A DNA stretch of 64,000 bases from Effrenium voratum. Taxonomy: Eukaryota > Sar > Dinophyceae > Suessiales > Symbiodiniaceae. Location: the NCBI GenBank assembly GCA_963377175.1, contig CAUJNA010000502.1, positions 424,501 to 488,500 of the forward strand. The letters run 5' to 3'. The translations under genes and the position numbers were made by a program. This document shows positions 1 to 13,339 of the stretch, piece by piece. Below the pieces are notes generated by a model. The model was given only the letters and a program-made list of their open reading frames with translations, ran no database searches and was not told the origin of the DNA. The number at the start of each line of letters is the position of its first letter. The first letter of the stretch is position 1.

Positions 1-265
1 GGTAAACAAAAAAAACTCAAGCCGCTCCAAATCCCAGTGGAGCTTTGGTTTTGTGATATCCCCAGAGCTTTGGGCCTTCGACCCCCTCATTCCTTACCCC
101 AGTGGAGCTTTGGTTTTGTGCTTTGGATCTTGGAATCCATCTTCCCCCTTTCTGTTCAAAGGAACGTGAATTTTGTCCGCCCAATCCAAACCCTCCCTCC
201 CAAACCCGGGGCTTGCCGCTTGCCGCTTGCCATTCGCCCAGCCAAAATTCCCGGCGTCGCCTCGC

Positions 266-359
266 CTTCTCGTCGGTCGCCTTGTCCACCCGGGAGGTCA
301 CCTCGTCCAGGGCCACCACGCGGCTGCGCCGCAGCACCGCCCGCGCCACCCCGATGAGC
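266..359 (-). CDS. ABCC exon 43: NBD2 Walker B and D-loop
   Basis: The peptide is LIGVARAVLRRSRVV then ALDEVTSRVDKATDEK. Walker B ends L-D-E, with the catalytic Glu present. 'T-S-R-V-D-x-x-T-D' is the ABCC D-loop. Acceptor CCCGAG/G, donor AAG/GCG. The rest of NBD2, including the switch histidine, must lie left of the window; positions 1-265 are intron. Confidence 0.95.
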
Positions 360-3300
360 CTCGGGCCCGGCGAAGCGGAAAAGCGAAGCGCCCGGGTTTT
401 GGCGGGGGGTCGCGAAACGGCTGGTCGAAGCCGAGGATGCAATTCAAAACACCTGCTCAAACCAAACACCTCAACTACCTCGATAACAAAACAAAAAAGA
501 AAGCAATGACAATGGCAAAGCAACATCGAAGCACAACAACAGAACAAGACAAACGACGCAAAGCTGCAAGCACAATCAAGAAAGAACCTGCTGAAAACAC
601 AAAACATAGCTACACAAAACAACCTAAAACCACACCCAATTTGCAAAAGCAAGCGCTAAGCAGCCCGTTTTCCCTTGGGTTTCCCTTCAAAGGAGCGGTT
701 TTCCGAACTCCGAAGCCCAGGCGCTGCTTCTCCCCGGGGGAGATGCCGCCAGAGGGGTCCACTCGTCTCTGAAGGTCCCAGGTGCCCAGGGAGGCCGCCT
801 GGCGCGGAGGGCGTGGAGGCCTTCTTGGCGCCCCCTACTTTCTGTTTCAGGGGGAGGGGAGGGGTTTAGGGGAGGGGAGGGGAGGGGGAGGGGAGGGGGA
901 AGGGGGGGGGGGGTTCGTTGTCAAAAATTGGCTGCTTGAATTAAAATATACAAGTTGTTGGTTGAGTGGTTGCTCTTAACCGAAAGTGAATGGGATTGGC
1001 TGAGAAGTGAGACGCACGGGGATCGCATAGTCAGAGTGTACAAGCGGGTTGAGCGTGAACTGCGGTCCAACCCATTCGGTTTCACTCCAACTCGTTCAAC
1101 TTCCAAAGCTTCCGCAGATGAACATATCCTACATGCTTCCAAGAATGTTTTTTCACAATCCAATCCCATGCAGTTGAAAGTTGTTCCAACCCAATTGAAT
1201 GGTTCGTATGTCCAACCCGTTCAATGTTCAGACTTCCAACAAACGGGCGTGTGTTCCGCGCTCTGTGTTCTCTGATTCCTGGCTCCAATTGGTTGCTGCC
1301 ATGGTCCAACTTAGAGGCGACCCAGGGAGTTTCTGTACCGGGCACGTGTAAATTTGTGGAGACACTCTTTTCATCGGATATCAAATGCTTGGAACATTGA
1401 AAACATATCGGAGACCACTGTGGGAGTGCGATTGGGCGTCTAAATTGGAGGTTTCTTGGCTCGGCGTACTGAGTACGTGCACTGCCACCCCTCACGCCCA
1501 ATTGCATCTGCAAGCATCGAGCTGACAATGTGAGGCACTTTTTGGTGGGGGGGTCTGGACAATTCAAAACATGTTGTTTCGTTGTTGGAAATTTGTGACG
1601 TCAAGATCTTTGTTTCAGATGGGTCCACCCCTCCATCCCTGCTTCCCCTTTTGAGGTGGGTCTGCTTTTGGCATCAACCGCCAAAGTACATACCCGAGGA
1701 CAACTGCGTGTTGCAAAAGTCCAACGTGGTGTTCAACCAAGAGGGGACTTTGTCAAAAAACGGCCACGGTGCTCTTTGTTGGTGTGTGGCTAAAAATGGC
1801 CATCTGCTAGCGGTGGTCCTTTATCATTCCGAGTAGCAACTGAATGCCCGTTCCTACCAAACCTCTAGTGAAGGACCGGTCATTTGACCACGGTATGTGC
1901 ATCCATGTAATTCTCATCTGGGTATGTGTCAAAACAGACGGACCCCAAAAATGAGTGTTTTTCCCTGTGGGCTTCCCTTTAAACCAACCCTGAGAAGGGT
2001 ACCCTGTTGAAAAACAAAAACACATGCCATCCATCCATCAAGACTTGCCGGCCCAAAACATTGCACAGAACCCTGCGCGCGAGTCGCCGTGCTTTGCTTT
2101 CTCCCCACCTCGAGGGCGTGCCTCACCTCCTCGTCGCTGTAGGAGCTCCGCGGGTCGACGTTCTCGCGGATGGTGCCGCTGACGAGGAAGTTGTCCTCAA
2201 AGAGCCGCAGATCTTCACCAAACTTAGACCGTGGTGCTTGCCCATGCAAAAGAGTTGCGTGTTTGCTGGTTGCAGGGCAAAATGAAGGAAACGCAAAAAA
2301 GGCCGAAAATTGGGGAAAGGTGAGCTACGTCCGGCAATGAGATCTATGGTGCATGTGGAGGGGTGAGAGGTGACTTACTGAATTTCCAACAAGAAGCAAG
2401 GGACACGCTAATTCTCCCATGTGTGCCAGACGAAACCTTCCTATTTTTGACCATGGCTCAGGGTGCGAAGGGTACCCACCCAGCGCCACGTGGATTTTCC
2501 CCTATCGTCAAAGATCCTTACGTGGGTCATGGTTTTCATGGTTTCCCCTATCCTGGTTCATGAAGAAGTTGCTGCCTATTCGTACAAACGCCTGGTGCAG
2601 CTGTGCTCTGAACCTGGCAGGTAAACTTATGTGTATGAATATATGTATATAGATTAAATGTACATGTATATGTATCACATGTGTATATATATATATATAT
2701 CACGCGTGAGTGTGTGCCTCTTCGTCGACACCCCGACTTTGGTTGCCTGGGGGATGGCGGTGATGGCGGAGCGGAGCCGCGCTAAGCCCACCTTGCGCGC
2801 CACTTCTCACACCCCGAAGACCCAACGGTATTTACCCCATATGAGTCATAATCAAAACCTGGTATAAAAATGGTGAACCCAGAACCCTGTACGGAATTGA
2901 AAAGGCGGAATTCCGCAGCTATTTATGGCTGGGATTGTCCCTTACTAACCTTCATCTACCCGGGTTTTGATTGAGGCTCATATGGGGCTGTCTTTGGGAC
3001 AAACGGTCTAACATTGTGAGGGCCCCCTCAGTTGCCCAAAGGACCTGGGACTAAAAGGTTAACCTTTTGGGGCCATGACCAAAAGAGGAAAACCAAAAGG
3101 TCAAAAGGTTGGCTTTGGGCAACTGAGCCCCCTAAAAAGACGCACCTATATTTACTCCTGATCCGGACAAACACTGCGCCATTGGACGGTAAGTTTACTC
3201 CTAATGTGAGCACAGCCGTTGTGACCACAGTCTTATTTGCTCCTGAATTGAGCGCTGAAATCAAGAAAATGAAGTGCACCCTGCATGCAGTCCAAACAAA

Positions 3301-4043
3301 GTGGTTCTCGCGAGCCAGTGAGGTTAGACAAGACCCTGTGAACATGAGTCTTGTCCGCGGGTCCATATAAATCTTGTTGGCTCTTTGTCGCGAGTATCAA
3401 GGTGAAAGGGGCAAAGGCAAGCCGAGTCTGGCGATGCTATCCCTGGTTCTCAGCCGTTTTGGGGTTGGACTAGGGCATACCTAAACGGGCTGGGTGTTCC
3501 TAGCCCAACCAACAGAGGATGAACCAAGGGGATCCGAGCAGCGCCCTGTTCTTCTAAGGGGGCTCTCCCATTTTGCCATGCAGATGCTGTATGTTCTCGT
3601 GCATATGTTCTTACAACATGCATCAGGACTTGGGATAAACCTTGGCCGGCATCAGGACGCCCCTTATGTTTGGAGACCCCGGACGCCCGCCTGCTGTAGA
3701 TCCACCCCGTCGATCTTCACGGAACCCTCGCAGGGCTCTACGGTGCGCAGCAGGATCCTCGCGAAAGGACGGCCAAATCCCCGCAAAAAGAAACAAACAC
3801 ACAAACGCAACATGTTTTCCGATGGCTTCCAATGAGTGGTTTTCCTTTCTTGGGCTTCCACACACATACTAAAAACGCATGAAGACAGAGGCTCCTCTTT
3901 TCAAACCAAGCGTCTTTGCTTGGCTTTCCTACAGAAAACACATTTGTTTGGTCTCCCCTTTAGAGCACGCCAAAGTGGGACTTTGGTTCCCCTTCAGTCC
4001 CCCCCCCCCCCACAAAAATATGTACATCAAGGATTCAACGACT

Positions 4044-4091
<48 letters not shown>

Positions 4092-7000
4092 TCCACCTCA
4101 TTCATTTCAAAAAACCTAGCCTCTAAAAATCACAACAGCCACCAACAGATTGTCACCTCATTCATTTTATCCAGCATGTTCATCAAAGCCAACCATATCT
4201 TCACGTCATTCATTCTATCATTTTCGTCACAGCCTCCGACATCTCCACCTCATCCATTCTATCATTTTCATCACAACCTCGGACATCTCCACCTCATACA
4301 TTCTATCATTTTCATCACAGCCTCCAGCATCTCCACCTCATCCATTCTATCATTTTCATCACAGCCTCCAACATCTCCACCTCATTAATTCTATCATTTT
4401 CATCAGAGCCTACCACATCTCCACCTCATCCAATTCCATCAATACACTCAACCAGATATCAACACAATGGCCCAATATCTAGATCTAGGATCCAGGCAAG
4501 GCTGGCACCGCCGCCGGGGCCGAGTGCCACTTTGCTTGCCTCATGGCCGCGCACCCAGCTCGTCACAGAACACCGGCGTCTGACGATCTGAGGATCCTAC
4601 AGCAACATCGAAGGTGGGCGGCTGTGTGATTCAAAGCGACGCACGTGCACAGCAGCAGCGAAATCGATTGAGTCTTGCACTCACTGAGCTCTGCAGGCCT
4701 TGCGGCAGGGATGGTGCCAGGCCTGAGAAGGCGGAAATGAATAATAAACTTCAATAATATAAACTTGGATCGGGGCAGGATCGCTGCAGCGATGTTGGGC
4801 ACCGAAGGAGCAATAGCATACGCTGTAGAGGCCGGCCTGAGCTGGGCGAAAATGGATCGATTTTCCCAAGAACCGCACAGAAACAAATTGGCTAGCGCTG
4901 GCACACTGCTGCAGCGATGGGCGCCAAAGTCCTGCTCAGCGTAGTTGGTCGTTAAATGCTTCGATTGCAATAAGGCTGGCACTGTTCTTCTTCGCGGTCA
5001 AAGTGATCTACGTTGTCTGCCGACATGGAGCTCGTGTAATCCGAATTCGAAGATGGCCTGATCCAATATCATGCCGCTGGGGGACCTCCACTTGTTCGAA
5101 ACTAAGTGCGAGCACTCATATGGTGCTTCGTTCCACCGTGACGATCTAAGCAATTGCGCATCATGGATGACGTGCAAAGGCATGCGCACATTGCTGAGAG
5201 CCAGGCAGCGGGAGGTCAAGCTGATCACGCCTCGTTGTCAACGTTAACCAAACCCGCCACCAGCGAATCCGCAAGCGTGTGCTAAGATCCAGGCACGTAT
5301 GCTCCAGCCATCACGATACGCCAGGGCCCCTCATCGTCCAGGGCGCCCGCAGCCCTGCCAGGCGGCAAAGGCGTATATTTACACAATAGATCGAAAAGGC
5401 GCACACAATATATTAGTTGAGAACCTGGCGCAAGCTGCGAAGGTTTTGCCCTGCCAATCATCAGCGTCGTGATCATGCACGTACATGTGCATGGATGACG
5501 ACTTGCTAGCCAAGCACCGTACTCAAGATGCGGCAAGCTCTTCGGCCTTGTGCAAAGGCCCAAGGCTGTCTTTGACCTGCAAGTGCGGTTTGGAGCGTAA
5601 TTACACTGACTTGCAAGGCCCCTGGCACTGGCACCGGCAACGGGAGCGGCTTGGGCTTCACCGGGATCGGGTTCCTCAGCAACGCCGGCAGCTAGTGTCT
5701 ACACGACACATGCACAAGTATATGCTAGCAAAGCGCCAATCCACCACATCCTCGATCTGCCTGGCCCATTTTGCCGCGCAGGTCGGCTTGTGCACTGTTG
5801 GCACTAGCAGCCCATGGGCAATGCGAGTTTGCTCCGGCTTCTAAGGAAAACGAAAAGCCGGGCGCTGCATGAGGCCAAAATGCTCCGGATTATACGTGCG
5901 TGCATCTCATGCAAGTGCGCGCATGCACAAAACGCCCATGCTGTATGCTGTGGGTCTAAATAAACATGCCGCGAGCACCCGTGGCAAGCCACGGGAATGT
6001 GCGCAAAGGCCCTGAGGATGTGAAAGGGCTACAGTCAAGTTTTGAGGCGCGTGCTCCAAATTCTGTGGAGCAGGTTCTTTCGTGATGAAGGGTCTCAGAG
6101 CATTTCCACAAACCCTCATGCTCACTGCTAGCGCCGGACCAAGGCCACCACACGCTCACCATTGCTGGTGCCATGTGGAGCCTCAAGGTTTATATGCAAG
6201 ATTGCATTTTCTATATGCCAATATAAGCATCAGACACCACACAGGGAATCCCTGCAAGCTTCAGCAGCTCAGCCTCCCGGGCTGTGAGGGCCAATGTAGT
6301 ACTCTGCATGGCTTCAGAGTGAGCTGAGGGATCGATCTGTTTTTGTACTGTTTTTGTACATGTACTGTGATGATAGATCATGAGGCCTAGGGCTGTGGCC
6401 TGGTTTTTGGAGGTCGGGGGCGATGCATATATATATATATATAGCTCGAAGCCACACAATTGCAAGGCTAAGTCAACTCGCAATTGAGAAGAAATGAGGT
6501 TGCATCTCGGAGAAAACATTGCCGCGCGTCCGAGAGACAAAGGGAGTCGAGCCACACGGCGTTTGAACGTTGTTGGCTGCAGAGACTGAGCTTGCAGGTC
6601 ACAGGCTCTTGGCGTACATAGCATGGCAACAGACTGGCTTCGCTTTCCGGCTTCGATTTCAAATCATTGCCTCGCTTGGTCTGCTAAACAAATGGGGAGA
6701 AGTTCACAAAGAAACCAGGAAACCAGCTCGCCAAGCTCATTGCAAATGCTGCGGCGATGCATTTAAACAGCTCCTGGTTCTTCATGCTGGCAACAAATGA
6801 AAAAGCAAGACCAAATTCACCGGCCCGATCTTTGAGTGGCCTTTTCTCTTTTGACAAGGGCTCAAGATGCTGCTCAGTAGGCCCTGGGAACTCATCAAGT
6901 TCTTGCTTGGCTAAAGCTGCGGCGCGGACCCACTTCGTGACCGTGGCAGGCTTGGCACTAGCAGGCGCAGTAGCGGTGGACAACACCCGTTTCAACGCTT

Positions 7001-7580
7001 GAAAGTTCACCGCGAAAGCTTTCTTAAAATCAGTCGGTCCGCACGGACCAGGCTTGTCGTCGGATTCTGCCTCATAACAACCAAGCCGTTAACATGCCTT
7101 CTTCATTTCATCAAAACACATCCCAGAAATATCATATCCAAACATCTTCACAAAACCTCACCACCCACAACCTCCTTACCAAAAAATATTATAAGAATTA
7201 TGTTTCAAGCTTTATGACAAATAATATTCCAGAATATCATCAACATGGTTCCCAATTTATTCTTCATCTATGTATTGAGTATTTTATTGTCCGAGTGTTT
7301 CGTAATTCATTTCCCACTATTTTTGGCATACGTAATACACTAGAATTCTGCTTTACATGATACTTGAAATATACATGTTATCCCAATGTCCATTGTTTTA
7401 AGATTTCCTGTATTGTTTCAATCCTATGAATATTGTGGTTGATCCAAACATTTCACGATTCTTTTTTGCAAAGGCCGTATACTTTTTAACATTGTTAAAT
7501 CCTCCGGACTCCGAACCTTTCTATGTTCTCTTCAGGCATTGGCTTTTTGTTGTAAAACAAAAAGAGCCTCAACTGGAGAT

Positions 7581-7616
<36 letters not shown>

Positions 7617-8491
7617 CCGTAAACTTTTGCTCGTTTCTTTCTGTTTTACAACATCTATCACGTAAATGTTATCTTCGGCTATTTTACTACGAACATTTGA
7701 CGGTAATATGTTTGACAACTCCACGTTAATAGTATCTTGTTGTTTCTTATAGCCTTCACACTTACGGTAATTGAAAAGCTCCATTACACTATTAATCTTA
7801 TATGTGATGTGTTCTTTAAGTATTTTGCAGAGAACTGAATATCCAAAATCATTGAAACTCATTTGTTCAAAGCTACTTAAAGAACTGCGAAGATACAATT
7901 GTATATATGACTAAAACATATAGATTATCTAGTTAATAATGACCTAGCAGAAATACCTAAAGAGGAAGAAAAGAGTTAAACCAATTGCAAAAAGGAGATA
8001 AGAACTTCAGCTACAACAAAGACAAACCAATGTCCAAAAAGCTTTAAGTAAAACTTAACCAAGTACAAAAAAATACCAATGAACACTTAAAGTTATTCCA
8101 ATAAGAAAATAGAACTAGGCTTAAGAGTGAAGAACGCACTAACAAGACACGCTATAAGAAACAAATTCATAAATTCGAACTTTGCTGCGTCTTTCAAGTC
8201 CTACACCAACTCAATAAAACTAGTCGACAAACGTGTTGAAGGAGAAGAAGGATTACAAATGACAGCACACTATAAATCAAACCTAAGAGAATTCTTAAAA
8301 GCAAACCGCAATATGAAAACTAATATTAGAACTGAAGGTCTATTAACAAAGCCTGAATACAACGATAGCGGAGATGGAGCAGGTGAAACAGAACAACTAC
8401 TAGAATGGATGGATGAGGTGGTGATGTTCTTTTGGTGGCTGTTACGATTTTTAGCGGCTAGACTATTGTAATGAATGAGGTGGAGATGATT

Positions 8492-8527
<36 letters not shown>

Positions 8528-8550
8528 CTGCTGCTACTGCTGCTGCTGAC

Positions 8551-8601
<51 letters not shown>

Positions 8602-11600
8602 AGTCGTTGAATCCTTGATTTACATTTCCCCCCCCCCCGCCCCCCCACAAAAAAACAAAAAAACGCTTGACGCACGCACGTGCGCCAGCCCCCGGCCCTG
8701 TCGTGCCCGCCTCAACAGGGTGCTCTTGCCGCTGCCCGTGCGGCCTATGACGCCGATGCGCTGCCCGGGCGCCAGCTGGAGCTCCAACTTCTGCAGCACC
8801 AGCGGCAGCATGGGGCGGTACCGGAAGGACACCCCCTGCAGTCAGAGGACTTTCCCGTGATTCCCACAAAACAAAACAAAAAACGTGGCTCTGGTAACTA
8901 AGGGAACCAGCACCTTTAAGAACCAAAAGTGCACTGGGGTCATTGTTTTCACGGCTTCTGGGAGTTATCAAAGTAAGAAAATGGAACCGGTTGTTTCTCT
9001 TTGACCCACCACTTAGGGGGTGACTTTGATCATGGTAAAATAATGAGGCCAGCTGCAGTCAGAGCTTTCCCCTGATTCCCGCAAAAAAAAAAGAAAGGTG
9101 GCTCTGGTAACCAAGAAAGCCAGCACCCTTTAAGCACCATGCAGCAAAATGGCTTTATCTGCAGTGGGAACTGGGATCGATCCACGCACCCTGCACACTG
9201 ATTCACAAGTTGGATCCAAATCAGCCGGCTGGAAAACTGCATTGGCAACCCTGGGCTTCGCAGATGGCACCAGGGCCTAAATATCTGTACAAATGGGGTA
9301 GTGGGGTGCTGTAAAACCAAGCTACCCCGTAACAATCAGCCATTGTTGTATTTGTTTGGCCTCAAGTGCGCCTTTAATGTATCCCACAATCCCATTCAAG
9401 TTGTTTGGGCCCTCATCCTTGCAACCCACGTGGATGTTCAACCAACTTAGTAAGTGGCTGACAACCACGGTTATAACTAGTATAACTGGGAACTGGGATG
9501 ATCATTCCCTTGTAGCCACGTTTATAGTTAACCTACTTACCTGGCTGGTGCATGGAAACCTTACTTTTGCTCGTTTGCTCGTTTGCCCGTTTGCCCGTTT
9601 GCTCTTTGATTTGTGGTAAAATAGAACCCTCTGCTCATCTCGTCCCCAAACACAAACAAGCTACTACGTTGCTTGAGAACCAGGGAAGAAATGGAATGAC
9701 CCCCATAAACAAGCCCCGGGATGGGGGTTCCTTTAAGGGAACAACTGTCCGGTTCATGCCCAAAACCCGGACTCGTCATTCCCTATCGCACCAGTCACGT
9801 TGGCTGAGCCTCGGGTTCTGAACTCCGAACTCCAAAGGTGCCTCGAAGGTGACGGTGCCTTGGACCGGCCAGGCGGCCGGCAGCTGGGCGTCCTAACGTC
9901 ACAACGTCGCCCAACCATATGTTCCTTTCAATTTGGGAGTAGCATAATGCGTATACATATATATATATATATATACATGTGTAAATAAATACTAACAAAT
10001 TATATGATGCATGGTTGTATGAATGAACAAATACATGCACATGATTCATAGATTCATAGATACTGGCACACATTTAGGGCATGTACCGGGGCTTTTTGCT
10101 TCACTTCCCTTGATGGAAGGGGGGCCCCTTGCAAAATAGCTGGCCTCCTTCTGGTTTCCCGTTCACCACCTCTCAGCCTTGGGCACGGCACCAAAGCCAT
10201 CACTTCGCTGGTCGTTGTTCAACTCACCCAGAAGGAGCTGGAAAAAACTTCGGTGAACAATGGACCAAAACACGGACGCCGTGGCTGTCCCTTACCCCAA
10301 AGTTTTAAGATAGTATCAAGTTGGCCATTCCAAAAGGATCCTCTTTGCGTTCTCATGTCTTTCTTATGTTTGGCTTGCTTTCCATTTGGTAGCAAGAAAT
10401 GGGTTGAATTTCCCGTCCCTTTTCCATCCTTGGGTTGGCTTTGCCTTCTAACGCAGCTTCATGGTTTGTGTTGCCTTGGGGAATTCCGTTGTGCGATTGT
10501 GCTTTCCAGGTTTGGTTTCCGTTCCCCATGAAAACCCATTGTCTTGTCTTCCGAAGGCTTCCTCTTGGCTTTCCCAACCTTGGAAAAGCTGTTGACCCCT
10601 TCTCGCTTCCTGAGGTGATTGGCCAAAAAAAGTCCAACCTTGTTGCTTACCACCAAAATGGTCTTCCCAAAAAGTATAAAGTCCATGAACTCAGGGAGTG
10701 AGCCTTTGCAAAGTGATGAACCTTCTGCGGGCCCAATGGAAAAAAAATCCCAAAGCTTCAGCCAACAGCTTGAGGTCCAGGGATCCGGCAACACGTGGAT
10801 CCAGTCACGTGGGTTGCCTGGCAAATTTCTAGAGTTGAACATGGTGGCAGGGACCGAGGACCAGTCAGGTTCTGAATTTTCATGGATGGGATAGTAAACT
10901 GAGGCCACAATCAAAACCGGGGAGTAAAATGGCCTACTCGGAACCATGTAAAGAATTCCCAAGGCGGAGATCCGCACCCATTCATGGCTGGGATGGTCCC
11001 TACCCTCCAATTGCCCGGGTTTTCATTGTGACTCATTTGGGTTACCAGGTCTTCTCCTTCAAATGGTGGGGCCCTTGATTACCTACAGCCAGCTGGGTTC
11101 ATTTTGGGAAGACACCCTCAAAACCCGAGCTCTGATAAAACCCAAAGGAAACCAGTCCCCATGCTACTCTCTAATTCCCCTCAGCTACCCCGGCTGGTCC
11201 CTTACCCTCCAATTTTCCGGGTGTTGATGACACTGAGGCCATATGGCTGTGGCTCTTTAAGAAAAAGGCTCCAAAATGGAACCCTGGCGAGTGGAACCAT
11301 GGACCAAAACCTCCGTCCCGCCCGTCCTGGGGCAGCTCCCGGGGCGCCTCCAGCTCCGTGCTCTCCAGCGAGCCCGTGATGCGCTGGAAGGAGGTGAAGC
11401 TGGTCTCCGTCTGCCTCAAGCCAAAAACGCCCCCAAGCTTCGGGCCGAGAAAAGCCCAAAAGGACGGGAAAAGGGAAACACCCATGGAGAGGAGATGAAT
11501 AGAATGATAAAAAGTAAGGAGCTAAAAATAAGCTGTGGAAAGAAGAAGACAAAAAAGAACAATACACACGTAACATTTGGGGGAGACTATTCCAGTGGAC

Positions 11601-13202
11601 CCCCAGTGGACCCCCAGTGGACCCAGGGTGCTTTCTACGGTCTGGAGACTACATGAACATACTGCCGTTTTCATTGCCTGAGCAAACCACAAATCTGCCT
11701 AAGAAAACAGGCGAAACGCAACCGCTCCAAACCACTGCTGCAGGTGTTGCCTGCTTGCTTGAAGAGAGGGAAACCGCCACTTAGGGTCTCGACCGGGGGG
11801 GTCCAAATCCTATTTTGAGGCACTCCCATATGGTGCGGCTGCCTGTTTGGGGCAATGTAGTTGTGATTTTGGCGGAACATGTCCAAACAGTCATGGACAG
11901 AGGCAGCCACAAAACCTGATGCGTGCTCCTCAAACACGGTGGATGGTGCCGATGGGCATGGATTTTTTGTCCGTCTACAGAAGCAACAGCAGGCTTTGCC
12001 CCCCAAATGGTGGTTCTTGGCCCTTTTTGCAAACCCCAAAAAGGGTACCAGGACCCTCAAACTACCCTTCAAAATGGGAATTCGCCAGAGGCAGTTTGAA
12101 GGCCGTTCCCACAAAACCCACGGCGCCCCGACAGAATTGGGGCCCGGAAGCGCGATGGTGCGCACCGTCCAGTTCAGCAGGCCGCACACCGAGAGCGCCT
12201 CGACTCGGAAAAACCCGTCCGGGATATCCGTCTTTTGATGAGCGGGGTTGGCGAGGGAAACCAAAAGGAACCCACCCATTTTGGGGGGGACGTAAGGGAC
12301 AACCAAAAGGAAAACCGGCTTGCGGGGTCCGAACCCCCAAAAAACAGACACACCAATCCTGATTGGTGGTTGGTGTTTTAACAACCTCCGCACGAAATTT
12401 GTGGTTTGGATCCTTCTAACTACTGTAAGCGGTTCAAAAATATGTCTACCTCGGAGGTAACCAAATATGTCTACCTCGGGTGTTGCACAATGGACGCCCC
12501 TGGTCGCCTACTATAGTTAGCTTCCCTGCAGATTCAGCTTCCTTCTAGTTGGTGGGTTCTACAAAAGCCAGCGGTTCAAATCCCTTTCTCCACCACTCCA
12601 GAAAAACCAACTTAGGGCTACCTGAACGATTGTTTCACCAACCTCCAAGCACCTTGAAGCCGCCAAACAAAACAAACCACTGACTTGCCGTGTTCCTACC
12701 TAGATAACCAGGTTGCTGCTTGTTTCAGTCGCTCTTGCTGGTTTTTGGGGTAAAGTGGATGGAAAGAAGCGATCGCACCTGGCGATCCAGGTACCTAACT
12801 TTGGGCTCCCAAAGGAACACCTGACATTTGGGGACACCTGCTGTGGATGGACGAAATCCCGCATCACCTTTAAAAAAAAAAACTGGGGTGATGCTTCCCC
12901 TGGAAATACCAACCAACAATGGTGTGCAATGGTTTCGAAGAAGGAACCAAGGCTCAGCCGGAACGGGCCCCGCCTGGGTCACCGCGATGGCCGAGCGCGC
13001 CTCCGCCCATGCGCCCCCGGCGGCCGCACCGGGAGCGCCGGCCGACAAGAGGCACACCAAGGAGGAGGCCAACACGATGAGGTTGCCCAGCCTCAATTCC
13101 AATGGCATGTTTGGGTTGTTGTTGTGTTTAAGAAAAATCGCAACAATAATAATAATCATAATAATAATAATAAAAACAAAATTAAAAATAAAATAAAAAC
13201 AC

Positions 13203-13272
<70 letters not shown>

Positions 13273-13273
13273 C

Positions 13274-13339
<66 letters not shown>

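Larger units (their letters stand above)
4023..8625. mobile_element. 4.6-kb element with about 150-bp terminal inverted repeats, in the NBD2 intron
   Basis: The left end (ACATCAAGGATTCAACGACT at 4024, then TCA repeats and CATCTCCACCTCATTCATTT) is repeated inverted at the right end (ATGAATGAGGTGGAGATG at 8472, ATG repeats, then TTTAGTCGTTGAATCCTTGA ending near 8620). The match continues inward past the triplet repeats (CCTCTAAAAATCACAACAGCC versus the complement of GGCTGTTACGATTTTTAGCGG). The interior is composite: a 44-bp minisatellite, 2.5 kb of moderate-GC sequence, then 1.4 kb of AT-rich DNA. No transposase recognised. It reads as a DNA transposon, or a relic of one, inserted in the transporter intron. 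Confidence 0.75.

Noticed and set aside
3028..3370. 112-residue ORFs on both strands at the same place
   Set aside because: Open on both strands by chance in the intron between exons 40 and 41; no family recognised and no splice fit to NBD2.
8471..8860. 129-residue ORF beginning poly-Met/Leu on the plus strand
   Set aside because: Starts in the ATG array and runs antisense over the real NBD2 Walker A exon.
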